This document shows positions 1-6,771 of a stretch of 9,805 nt of DNA, one piece after another (the stretch's first letter is position 1; every line of letters starts with the position of its first letter). The DNA is taken from contig JAICXZ010000056.1 in assembly GCA_025934475.1 (NCBI GenBank), positions 1-9,805 of the forward strand. The letters are read 5' to 3'. Under the pieces are notes generated by a model. That model did no database searches. It saw only the letters and a list, made by a program, of their open reading frames with translations, and had not been told where the DNA came from. The position numbers and the translations under genes were made by a program. This stretch comes from Mucilaginibacter sp. Its GTDB lineage: Bacteria; Bacteroidota; Bacteroidia; Sphingobacteriales; Sphingobacteriaceae.

Positions 1-1242
1 ACGAGTAAGGTTGCCCGGATCAGATTTCAGGGTTACATCAACATTACGCTCGCTGCCATCGTGAAGCACACCAAGGTCGATCTTATCGCCCGGAGCTAAA
101 CGTGCAACTGGTTCCTGCAAATCAGAAGACTCATATACGGTGTGGCCATTCACTTTGGTGATGATATCGCCATGTTTCAGGCCAGCCTGTTCAGCACCGC
201 TGCCCGGAGCAACCTGGTCAACATATAAACCGGTTGTCTGGCTGATGTGCAGCGCATCGGCAGCATCCTGGTCAAGCTCTTTAAAGCTTACACCGAGATA
301 GCCACGCTTAACCGAACCATATTTTTCGATATCGTTTAATACTTTACGTGCCAGGTTGATTGGGATAGCAAAGCCATAGCCCTCGTATGAACCTGTTTGT
401 GAAGCAATAGCAGAGTTGATACCGATCAACTCGCCACGGGCATTCACCAAAGCACCACCGCTGTTACCAGGGTTAATGGCAGCATCAGTCTGAATAAATG
501 ACTCGATACCGGTGTTTACCTTAGGCTGGGCCTGGCGTTGCGGACGCATGCGGCCAAAAGGACTCGATTGACCCTGGTCCTGCTCCTGGTCTTCGCTACC
601 AATAATATTGATGTTACGTCCTTTAGCACTCACGATACCGGCAGTAACTGTAGAGGTCAGGCGGAAAGGGTTACCCACAGCCAACACCCACTCACCCACT
701 TTCACAGCGTCAGAGTTGCCGAATTTTACAATCGGCAGGTTCTCAGCGCTGATCTTGATCAGGGCAAGGTCAGTATTTGGGTCGGTACCGATCACCTTTG
801 CATTATAATGACGGTGATCATTGGTTACAACCTCAATCTTTTCGGCTTTGGTAACAACGTGGTTATTGGTCACGATGTAACCATCAGGAGAAATGATCAC
901 GCCTGAACCCGAAGCCATTTGCGGTCCTTGCGGAACCATGCGCTGGCCAAACATATCGCCAAACAATTGCTGCATCTGATCCTGGCTGCCGTTGTCCTGG
1001 TTAGGATACGTAGTACGAATATATACCACGGCCGGAGTTACTTGGGCAGCAGCTACCGTCAGGTCAACTTCGCCTGCAGACGATAAATTGGATGATGGTA
1101 ATGGGTTGTTTGCAAAATAAACTTTCTGTTTTTCGTCGAGGCTCATATTGCTCGCATACTTGTTCTCAATCACTTTGTACGCGCTTAGAGCCAGAGCACC
1201 GCCCAGGAAGGCGGTTAGTACTGTTAAACCAAACTTTTTCAT
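1..1242 (-). CDS. degP: Do/DegP-family periplasmic serine endoprotease (3' end outside window)
   Basis: Envelope protease of the HtrA/Do family, which degrades or refolds damaged periplasmic proteins. Translation from the ATG at 1242 stays open for 414 codons to the window edge. An N-terminal hydrophobic segment (about residues 5-22) is a signal peptide or anchor. The trypsin-like domain carries the complete triad: H128 in TNNHVV, D158 in NTDLALI and S261 in PGNSGGAL. A PDZ domain starts near residue 314 (GYLGVSF) and fills most of the rest; a second PDZ, usual in the family, would lie outside the window. The D-to-S distance (103 residues) exceeds that of E. coli DegP (75) because of a Q/G/R-rich insert at about residues 215-242. 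Divergent from dapF. The family call is secure; DegP versus DegQ cannot be decided. Confidence 0.95.
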   Translation of the reverse strand, partial: MKKFGLTVLTAFLGGALALSAYKVIENKYASNMSLDEKQKVYFANNPLPSSNLSSAGEVDLTVAAAQVTPAVVYIRTTYPNQDNGSQDQMQQLFGDMFGQRMVPQGPQMASGSGVIISPDGYIVTNNHVVTKAEKIEVVTNDHRHYNAKVIGTDPNTDLALIKISAENLPIVKFGNSDAVKVGEWVLAVGNPFRLTSTVTAGIVSAKGRNINIIGSEDQEQDQGQSSPFGRMRPQRQAQPKVNTGIESFIQTDAAINPGNSGGALVNARGELIGINSAIASQTGSYEGYGFAIPINLARKVLNDIEKYGSVKRGYLGVSFKELDQDAADALHISQTTGLYVDQVAPGSGAEQAGLKHGDIITKVNGHTVYESSDLQEPVARLAPGDKIDLGVLHDGSERNVDVTLKSDPGNLTR

Positions 1243-1298
1243 TTTATTAATATTTCACTTTTCTTTAGTATAGAATTGTTGTGATAACGAAGGATGTT

Positions 1299-1330
1299 CA
1301 AATTTAATACCATATAGACGTTATTATCAA
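1299..1330 (-). promoter_or_regulatory. Bacteroidota-type housekeeping promoter for the DegP-like gene
   Basis: Reading the minus strand, TTG (1330-1328) is followed after 21 bases by TAAATTTG (1306-1299), a full match to the Bacteroidota -7 consensus TAnnTTTG with normal spacing. It would give a leader of about 50 bases before the ATG at 1242. The match is seen in sequence; activity is inferred. Confidence 0.6.
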
Positions 1331-1391
1331 TGGTAAGTTATGTGTAATAATGTTAAAATTTGTTAAATTAAATTAAACAGGGGTGCAAATA

Positions 1392-1415
1392 TTGTTACGG
1401 GATGTTGTTCCTTTG
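1392..1415 (+). promoter_or_regulatory. Possible dapF promoter
   Basis: TTCCTTTG at 1408-1415 is one base from the TAnnTTTG -7 consensus and lies 28 bases before the dapF start. The nearest TTG (1392-1394) is only 13 bases upstream, which is short for a -33 element, so the call is tentative. Confidence 0.35.
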
Positions 1416-1443
1416 CAGATATTATAATAATTGAACAAACCAG

Positions 1444-2238
1444 GTGACCATTAAGTTTTATAAATACCAGGGCGCAGGCAACGACTTTATTTTGGTTGAC
1501 AATCGAGGAGAAAATGCTGTGAATCACAACAATCCGGGCTTAATTGCGCGTTTATGCGACCGTAGATTTGGTATCGGCGGCGACGGGATGATGTTTTTGC
1601 AGGAAAAGGCAGGATATGATTTCGAGATGGTATATTATAATTCCGACGGTCAGCCGAGCAGCATGTGCGGTAATGGCGGTCGTTGCATTGTGGCCTTTGC
1701 CAAATTCCTGGGAGTTATAGATTCAGAAACGAATTTTTTGGCAGTTGATGGGCCGCATCATGCCAAAATTTCAGCATCTGGCGACTGGGTAAGCCTGCAA
1801 ATGATCGACGTAAATGAGATCAATAGTGATGGTGAGGCCTATGTTTTAAATACCGGATCGCCACACTATATCGAATTAGCCGATGGATTAAAGGATAAAG
1901 ACGTTTACCACGACGGCCATGCTATCCGCAATAATGCTACCTATAAACAGCATGGCATCAACGTAAACTTTGTGGAGCCAATGAACGATGGGTACTTTGT
2001 GCGCACATTTGAACGCGGCGTTGAAGATGAAACATATGCCTGCGGAACCGGTGTAACTGCTGTGGCGCTTGCGATGGCAAAACATCATAAACAGACCGGC
2101 CAAATCAATACTCCGATCAAAGTGCTGGGCGGAAATCTCAATATCCGTTTTGAGACCAGTGACGATAAACATTTCACCAATATTTTCCTTGAAGGGCCCG
2201 CTGTTCAGGTGTTTGACGGCGAGATTCAAATCCCGTAG
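1444..2238 (+). CDS. dapF: Diaminopimelate epimerase
   Basis: Converts LL-2,6-diaminopimelate to the meso form, the last step before lysine and the source of the peptidoglycan cross-linking residue; a cytoplasmic, cofactor-free racemase. At 264 residues it has normal length. Family signatures are present: FYKYQGAGNDF at residues 5-15, the first catalytic cysteine C75 in SMCGNGGR, and the second, C200, in ACGTGVTA, preceded by ERGVEDET. The start is GTG: an in-frame TGA at 1432-1434 excludes any earlier start, and the family motif begins only four residues in. The stop codon TAG lies inside the 28-bp palindrome at 2235-2262, so the repeat supplies the end of the gene. Divergent from the DegP-like gene; no operon partner is evident. 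Confidence 0.97.
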   Translation: MTIKFYKYQGAGNDFILVDNRGENAVNHNNPGLIARLCDRRFGIGGDGMMFLQEKAGYDFEMVYYNSDGQPSSMCGNGGRCIVAFAKFLGVIDSETNFLAVDGPHHAKISASGDWVSLQMIDVNEINSDGEAYVLNTGSPHYIELADGLKDKDVYHDGHAIRNNATYKQHGINVNFVEPMNDGYFVRTFERGVEDETYACGTGVTAVALAMAKHHKQTGQINTPIKVLGGNLNIRFETSDDKHFTNIFLEGPAVQVFDGEIQIP

Positions 2239-2262
2239 ATACGCGATGCATCGCGTATCTAC
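2235..2262. repeat. Perfect 28-bp palindrome, GTAGAnACGC-type dispersed repeat
   Basis: The half-arm GTAGATACGCGATG is followed by its exact reverse complement, with no mismatches. It includes the dapF stop codon. In RNA it would form a long hairpin that could terminate or protect the dapF transcript, but no T-run follows on either strand, so it is not a classical terminator. From memory, palindromes of the form GTAGAGACGC...GCGTCTCTAC are scattered in many Bacteroidota and cyanobacterial genomes. Membership in such a family is inferred, partly from a second related copy 16 bases downstream. Confidence 0.75.
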
Positions 2263-2278
2263 AGCGAGATGACCTAAC

Positions 2279-2305
2279 GTATAGACGCAAAATTTTAGTC
2301 TATAC
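2279..2305. repeat. Degraded second copy of the GTAGAnACGC-type palindrome
   Basis: Arms GTATAGAC (2279-2286) and GTCTATAC (2298-2305) are exact reverse complements around the 11-base centre GCAAAATTTTA. Outline and length resemble the neighbouring palindrome: GTAnAnAC followed by a GC and an A/T core. It reads as a copy of a GTAGAGACGCAAAATTTTGC-like unit that lost a base or two on the right side. The inverted repeat is seen; the relationship to the first copy is inferred. Confidence 0.5.
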
Positions 2306-2337
2306 CATTCAGATAATCTGCTAGTTAGCATAATTCT

Positions 2338-2363
2338 TACAACAATTTGAACATTATGTTGTA
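2338..2363. promoter_or_regulatory. Inverted repeat upstream of the macro-domain gene (possible operator)
   Basis: TACAACA (2338-2344) and TGTTGTA (2357-2363) form exact 7-base arms separated by 12 bases, ending 8 bases before the ATG at 2372. Size and place would suit a dimeric regulator, or a hairpin covering the start region. No regulator gene is adjacent. Confidence 0.3.
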
Positions 2364-2371
2364 TTAATTGC

Positions 2372-2914
2372 ATGAAAAATGGCAAGATAGAATTAGTAAA
2401 TGGCGACATCACCACAATGCGGGTAGATGCCATCATCAACGCCGCTAATTCGTCGCTGTTGGGTGGTGGCGGCGTGGATGGCGCAATACACCGCGCCGGC
2501 GGTAAAGCTATATTGGATGAGTGTATTCAAATCCGAAATAAGCAAGGCGGTTGCAAGGTTGGCGAGGCCGTTATTACTACTGCCGGAAGCATGCCTGCCA
2601 AGTATGTAATCCATACGGTAGGACCTGTTTGGAGCCAATCAAAAAGCGGAGCTGATCAACTGCTGGCCAATGCCTACCGCAACAGTTTAAAACTGGCGGT
2701 AGAAAATGGCGTTAAAACCATTGCCTTTCCTAATATCAGTACCGGTATTTATCATTTCCCTAAGGAGGAGGCTGCCCAGATAGCCATAAGTACAGTGGAA
2801 GATTTTCTGGCCCAGCACGGTCAGGTTGAAAAGGTAATCTTTGTTTGTTTTGATGAGGAAAACCATATGATCTACCGGAATCTCCTATCCCGACGCCCTT
2901 TTCCAATCCAATAA
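2372..2914 (+). CDS. Macro-domain protein, MacroD/YmdB-type O-acetyl-ADP-ribose deacetylase
   Basis: Binds ADP-ribose and probably hydrolyses O-acetyl-ADP-ribose or ADP-ribosyl esters in the cytoplasm. The 180 residues make up a single macro domain, the usual size for YmdB-like proteins. Diagnostic segments are NGDIT (10-14), [22 protein letters not shown] (19-40, the MacroD loop with N26 and D36 as expected substrate-contact or catalytic residues), HTVGPVW (81-87) and the phosphate-binding loop [10 protein letters not shown] (121-130). No signal peptide or added domain. The ATG at 2372 is well placed, since the domain starts within six residues. It stands alone, separated from dapF by two palindromic repeats. 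Cellular substrate cannot be told from sequence. Confidence 0.93.
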   Translation: MKNGKIELVNGDITTMRVDAIINAANSSLLGGGGVDGAIHRAGGKAILDECIQIRNKQGGCKVGEAVITTAGSMPAKYVIHTVGPVWSQSKSGADQLLANAYRNSLKLAVENGVKTIAFPNISTGIYHFPKEEAAQIAISTVEDFLAQHGQVEKVIFVCFDEENHMIYRNLLSRRPFPIQ

Positions 2915-2940
2915 TACACAACAATATTTTTTCTGGAAGG

Positions 2941-2952
2941 TGACGTACGTCA
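2941..2952. promoter_or_regulatory. 12-bp palindrome TGACGTACGTCA before the lipoprotein/CHAT promoter (possible operator)
   Basis: TGACGTACGTCA is its own reverse complement and touches the putative -33 TTG at 2953-2955. Its place directly upstream of the promoters of the lipoprotein/CHAT unit suits an activator or repressor site, but only one copy is present in the window. Confidence 0.3.
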
Positions 2953-2983
2953 TTGCGGCTACGTATTAAATTAAAGTACTTTG
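2953..2983 (+). promoter_or_regulatory. Possible housekeeping promoter of the lipoprotein/CHAT unit
   Basis: TTG at 2953-2955, a 21-base spacer, then TACTTTG at 2977-2983, a one-base-shorter form of the Bacteroidota -7 element. It ends four bases before the ECF-like element at 2987-3017, so the unit may have tandem promoters: a basal one and an inducible one. Confidence 0.35.
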
Positions 2984-2986
2984 AAC

Positions 2987-3017
2987 GGTTACATTTCGAT
3001 TCTGTGCGTTTACTAAG
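2987..3017 (+). promoter_or_regulatory. ECF-sigma-like promoter of the lipoprotein/CHAT unit (shared motif, copy 1)
   Basis: GGTTACA (2987-2993) and TTTACTAA (3009-3016) give the pattern GTTAC-N16-TTTAC-n-AA. The same pattern precedes the second lipoprotein gene (23 of 31 positions identical, including GGTTACATTTCG) and the sigma gene (17 of 31). A start of transcription near 3020 would leave a leader of about 70 bases before the ATG at 3091. Conservation in place, orientation and spacing is seen; recognition by the sigma factor at 8511-9122 is inferred. Confidence 0.7.
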
Positions 3018-3023
3018 GGTAAA

Positions 3024-3056
3024 ATGAGCAAAAACATTGCTCGGCCACTATCGTAA
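3024..3056 (+). other. Leader hairpin and possible 10-codon leader reading frame
   Basis: Just after the predicted transcription start, an ATG at 3024 opens a frame of ten codons (MSKNIARPLS) ending in TAA at 3054-3056. Within it GAGCAA (3026-3031) and TTGCTC (3037-3042) form a 6-bp hairpin with a 5-base loop. It could be a translated leader or only a structured 5' untranslated region. No Shine-Dalgarno is seen. Confidence 0.2.
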
Positions 3057-3090
3057 AAATGGGATTAATATGATGTGCAAAGGATTATGC

Positions 3091-3927
3091 ATGCGCAAAC
3101 GAATAATACTTCCGCTAGCCGGCTGTATTATGATGCTATTTTTTTCCTGTAAAAAAGAAAAGAAATCGAACCCTGCTCTTCCAAACCCACCGGTGAGCGC
3201 GACGACGCTTTACAGCGATTCGGTTTTTTATATGAAAAATACTAATGATTACTTCGTGAATCCTGTAATTTCCAAATCCGGAACCTTCATGAGTTTCCCT
3301 GACGGTCTCAACATCGACCAAAATACAGGCGTCATCAACATAAACAAGAGCGAAACCGGGTTGAAATATAGAGTGTCGTTCGTCGCGTCAGGGTCACCCG
3401 ATACGATCAGCTCTTATGTCATCATCTCGGGTATTAATTATGCGGATAAAATTTATAACCTCGCCGCGGGGGACAGCATAGCCGCACCGGTTTACAATGC
3501 CAATTTTAACATGGCCCCGCCGGGTGGCAGCGCCAATATATTTGACGAGACAAACGGCTGTAAAAATGCCGGCATTGTAATTGGCTCAACGAATGGCATC
3601 ATTAACCTGGCGCAAACGGTAAGGAACCAGGGTATCGACACCGGCGCAACTGCACAGGTGAAACTGGTTTATCGCATCAACGACGCCAGCGGCAAGGCGC
3701 CAAACGGCCTGGAGATGAAGATATATTTTTACCGGACAGCTTCAGAGATACCGCAGTATTTAACAGACCTGCTGATTCAGCGAAGAGGCACCATTCTGAC
3801 ATCAAACTCGACTGTTCCGCCGGTGATACAATCAGGCCGCCTGGCAGTTAACAGCCTGGTTACGCAATCAAAAGCTGCGCAGCCTGCTCGTCCGCGGCCG
3901 CCATGCATTATCGTTGTGAGCAGGTAA
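3091..3927 (+). CDS. Lipoprotein with Ig-like region, unknown function, paired with CHAT protein
   Basis: A predicted exported lipoprotein of 278 residues that I do not recognise as a named family. The start at 3091 is preferred because AAAGGA (3079-3084) lies 6 bases upstream and it gives a compact lipoprotein signal: MRKR, a hydrophobic stretch, then FFSC with C20 as lipidated cysteine, followed by KKEKK. ATGs at 3070 and 3073 and a TTG at 3037 are in frame but less likely. After a proline-rich linker, residues about 48-115 resemble an Ig-like fold, with the phrase DGLNIDQNTGVI typical of putative-Ig repeats. A second, beta-rich part (about 120-235) has no clear relative, and the C-terminus is unusually basic and proline-rich (ARPRPP). 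It is 45 bases before the CHAT gene and behind an ECF-like promoter, so it is probably a partner or substrate of that protein; this is inference. Confidence 0.8.
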   Translation: MRKRIILPLAGCIMMLFFSCKKEKKSNPALPNPPVSATTLYSDSVFYMKNTNDYFVNPVISKSGTFMSFPDGLNIDQNTGVININKSETGLKYRVSFVASGSPDTISSYVIISGINYADKIYNLAAGDSIAAPVYNANFNMAPPGGSANIFDETNGCKNAGIVIGSTNGIINLAQTVRNQGIDTGATAQVKLVYRINDASGKAPNGLEMKIYFYRTASEIPQYLTDLLIQRRGTILTSNSTVPPVIQSGRLAVNSLVTQSKAAQPARPRPPCIIVVSR

Positions 3928-3972
3928 TAGCGGTTGTCGCAAGGGTTATTTTTATTTTGGTATATTTAATGC

Positions 3973-6759
3973 ATGCATTTTGGCCGAAGCCCGATCTGCC
4001 TGATCGCGATTCTTTTATTATTCACCCGGCCGGGTATCTCCCAGACAGCCATTAACTATAAATTGCTCTACGAACGGGCCGAGAAGCTCTCCAGTGCGCT
4101 CAATCATACAGATCAAACCGATGAAGCGGCTCTGAAAATGTACGAGCAGGTAGTCACCTACCTAAAGGAGGCCAACAGAGACGATCAGTTTTTATTTAAA
4201 GCTGATGTAAGTACCGGGGCTTTTCTCCAGGTATTGGGCAGGGAAAAAGAGTCGATCAATTTCTTTAAGAGTGCACTGGCGCTGAAGCCTAAACTTACAA
4301 GGCTTAAAGACTCGGTGTTGTTCAGGCCGCTTGTTTATTGCGGTAATGCTTATTATACATTGGATAAACCAGATACTGCCGAAAGCTTTTACAAAAGGGC
4401 CTCGGCAATTGCCGACCGGTTTCCCAACGTAAGTGAACTCGAAAGGCTTTATAATACTTTAGGAGTGATCAGTTATTCAAAAGGCAATTATTCCGAAAGT
4501 ATCCCTTATTATCAAAAGGCAATCTCGACTTTAAAAAGGGCAAAAAATTACGATAATACGCTATTTGTGGTATATCAAAGCAACCTGGCATCGGCTTTCC
4601 GAAAGCTGAGGCGATACCATGAGGCCTTAAACATCTACCTCGGACTTTTGCCTTACAAAGTTCAAACTGACCAGATATTACATAATATCGGTGCAACCTA
4701 TCTGGGCATGAATGATGACGATAAGGCCGCTGCTTACCTTGGCCGTGTGAGTTATGAAAATCAGAAGAAACTTAATGACCTGGCATCGGCTTATTTGCAC
4801 AAAAAGGACTATAACAAAGCGGCATATTACCTTGTAAAAGCCAAAGAGCTGAATGTACGCGTGAACAAGGCACGAAAAAACAGCGATTATGGCATCACTT
4901 TAAAATATTGGGGGGACCTGTGCTATCAGCAAAAACAAATGGTTGAAGCATTGTCTTACTATCAGGAGTCCATAGCTAACCTTCTTACAGATTTCACATC
5001 GACCGATTTATATAACAATCCCACAAATTTCCGGAATGCCTTTAACGGTATGGATTTGTTGGAGGTCTTGTCGGCGAAAGCACAGGCATTCAAAGCATTA
5101 TATTCACAAACACATAAGTTGCAGGACCTAGAGGCCTCTCTTAATGCTTCTACCGCATTCTATGCATTAGCCAATTATATTGCCAGGTTTTATGAGACGG
5201 ACGAATCGCGACTGGTGATCAGTAATCGGAAATATATTTCGCGAGATGAGCCTATTAGTATTTGTCTACAGCTATTCAGATTAACCGGCGACCAAAAATT
5301 TGTTGAAAAGGCTTTTGCGCTCGATGAAGAGAACAAAGCCAGTCTAATGTCGCTTTACCTGGAGGAGGCCAATCAAAAGCAACAGGCCGCGCCACCTCAA
5401 TTACTTAAAGAGGAGAACAACTTAAAAGAAGCAATTACCCGCCTATCGCTCAGGGATGCTTCCGAAAATGACACTACTCGGCTACGGACCGATAAAAATC
5501 AGATCAATGACCTTACTGTAAAACTTTTGAGGATACAGCAAGAAATTAATCAGAAGACCGGCTTTACGCTTGAAAGCAATACGGGGTTTGGGGGTTCTAT
5601 CGCCGATCTTCAGAAAATCATTCCCTCTAACGGCGCTGTATTGTCGTATCACGTTAGTCAGGCTGAAATAATCTATTTTGTAATTACCCGTAATGATTTC
5701 AGTTTTTTTAAAAGTGCAGTCAAACCCGATTTTTTTAATTCGATAAATGAGCTATACCATTTGGCGGGAGAACGGGAAAGGAATAACCTAAGTAGAATAA
5801 AAGCCCTCAGCCAGGAGCTATATAAAAAGCTGATTGAGCCGGCAGGGGAGGCCATAGAAAACAAAAAACAGCTAGTGATTATCCCGGACAATACGCTAAA
5901 TTTTCTGCCTTTCGAATTGCTGATGGATGATAATGGCAACCGGCTTTTAAACAACCATACAGTCATCTATAATTATTCGTGCAGAATTCTCCGAAAAAGC
6001 AATCACGACCTTTTAAATAAAAATATGACCAGGCTTGGCATGGCGCCTTTTGTTGAAAAACCGGATGGGCCCGACCCGGGCCACCAGTGGAGCGAACTGC
6101 CTGCTTCCGGGCTTGAGGTAAGGCGCCTTATGGGTACTGCATTGATCGGAAGGAATGCAACTAAAGAGGCGTTCCTGAAAAAGGCCGGGAAATTTAATAT
6201 CATTCACCTGGCAACACATGCCATGGCGAATGATTTACATCCCGATCAATCTTTTATAGCATTTTACCCGGTAAAGCAGGATTCGGACTTAACTTACAAA
6301 CTGTTCATGCCCGAGATATATAACCTGCAATTAAACCAAACACGGCTCATTGTTCTTAGCGCTTGTGAAAGTGGGGCGGGTGAACTGGCGCAGGGTGAAG
6401 GTGTCATGAGCCTGTCAAGGGCATTCTCATATTCCGGTTGTGACAATATCATCACGTCCATGTGGAAAGCCGATGACCAATCGACGGCTTATATCTCCGG
6501 CAAGCTTTATGCATATCTTGCAAGGGGGCATACCATCGCCGAAGCATTGAGGCAAGCAAAACTTGACTATATCGGAGATACGCAGATTGGGCCGGCGCAA
6601 AAATTACCGGGATATTGGGCGCATTTAAGGCTTATCGGCACATTTGAAAAATCGTCGCAAAATAACACCTGGATATGGTATCTGGCTATTCTGCTAGTTG
6701 CCGGCCTTATTATACTCATAAAAAAGGGTCGTCCGAATGACAGACGACCCCGGAATTAG
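3973..6759 (+). CDS. Exported, membrane-anchored TPR-CHAT cysteine peptidase
   Basis: A 928-residue protein of the CHAT (caspase-HetF-associated with TPRs) family of clan CD peptidases. Residues 1-24 are a signal peptide (hydrophobic 8-18, ending in GISQ). About six TPR-like helical pairs span residues 118-338, for example GNYSESIPYYQKAI near 171-184. A charged helical linker lies at about 455-530. The CHAT domain covers about 615-890 with VIIPDNTLNFLPFELLMDD, the catalytic H749 in HLATHA and C798 in LSACESGAGE, followed by GEGVMSLSRAF and SMWKADDQST, all typical. A membrane helix at 899-916 is followed by a basic tail (KKGR...RRPR), so the TPR and CHAT parts should face the periplasm. It is probably transcribed with the upstream lipoprotein; no separate good promoter was found. 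Active-site residues are intact, so it is likely a working protease. Its substrate is unknown; candidates are the two lipoproteins and the anti-sigma protein. Confidence 0.93.
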   Translation: MHFGRSPICLIAILLLFTRPGISQTAINYKLLYERAEKLSSALNHTDQTDEAALKMYEQVVTYLKEANRDDQFLFKADVSTGAFLQVLGREKESINFFKSALALKPKLTRLKDSVLFRPLVYCGNAYYTLDKPDTAESFYKRASAIADRFPNVSELERLYNTLGVISYSKGNYSESIPYYQKAISTLKRAKNYDNTLFVVYQSNLASAFRKLRRYHEALNIYLGLLPYKVQTDQILHNIGATYLGMNDDDKAAAYLGRVSYENQKKLNDLASAYLHKKDYNKAAYYLVKAKELNVRVNKARKNSDYGITLKYWGDLCYQQKQMVEALSYYQESIANLLTDFTSTDLYNNPTNFRNAFNGMDLLEVLSAKAQAFKALYSQTHKLQDLEASLNASTAFYALANYIARFYETDESRLVISNRKYISRDEPISICLQLFRLTGDQKFVEKAFALDEENKASLMSLYLEEANQKQQAAPPQLLKEENNLKEAITRLSLRDASENDTTRLRTDKNQINDLTVKLLRIQQEINQKTGFTLESNTGFGGSIADLQKIIPSNGAVLSYHVSQAEIIYFVITRNDFSFFKSAVKPDFFNSINELYHLAGERERNNLSRIKALSQELYKKLIEPAGEAIENKKQLVIIPDNTLNFLPFELLMDDNGNRLLNNHTVIYNYSCRILRKSNHDLLNKNMTRLGMAPFVEKPDGPDPGHQWSELPASGLEVRRLMGTALIGRNATKEAFLKKAGKFNIIHLATHAMANDLHPDQSFIAFYPVKQDSDLTYKLFMPEIYNLQLNQTRLIVLSACESGAGELAQGEGVMSLSRAFSYSGCDNIITSMWKADDQSTAYISGKLYAYLARGHTIAEALRQAKLDYIGDTQIGPAQKLPGYWAHLRLIGTFEKSSQNNTWIWYLAILLVAGLIILIKKGRPNDRRPRN
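6720..6750 (-). terminator. Rho-independent terminator of the minus-strand lipoprotein gene, inside the CHAT coding end
   Basis: On the minus strand a perfect 8-bp stem GGGTCGTC / GACGACCC (6750-6743 and 6733-6726) with a 9-base loop is followed by six T residues (6725-6720). It lies 22 bases past the lipoprotein stop codon. On the plus strand the same bases encode the basic tail (KKGRPNDRRPR) of the CHAT protein, and the A-run precedes the stem, so it should act only on the minus strand. Confidence 0.8.
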
Positions 6760-6771
6760 GCTTAACAGGAA

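Noticed and set aside
538..906. Plus-strand open frames inside the DegP-like gene
   Set aside because: The minus-strand frame has the complete protease triad; these are antisense shadows with no recognisable product.
1888..2439. Open frame of 183 codons on the minus strand opposite dapF and the macro-domain gene
   Set aside because: It lies antisense across two well-identified genes and their intergenic repeats, and its translation shows no domain.
3037..3090. Earlier starts (TTG 3037, ATG 3070/3073) for the Ig-like lipoprotein
   Set aside because: AAAGGA with good spacing and a compact lipoprotein signal both favour ATG 3091; the extra residues are not signal-like.
3943..3959. Separate promoter for the CHAT gene (TATTTTG at 3953-3959)
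   Set aside because: The match is poor, and transcription would start only about six bases before the ATG; cotranscription with the lipoprotein is simpler.
6065..6085. GC-rich inverted sequence in the CHAT gene
   Set aside because: Short and inside a conserved coding frame with no T-run; probably a chance result of codon use.
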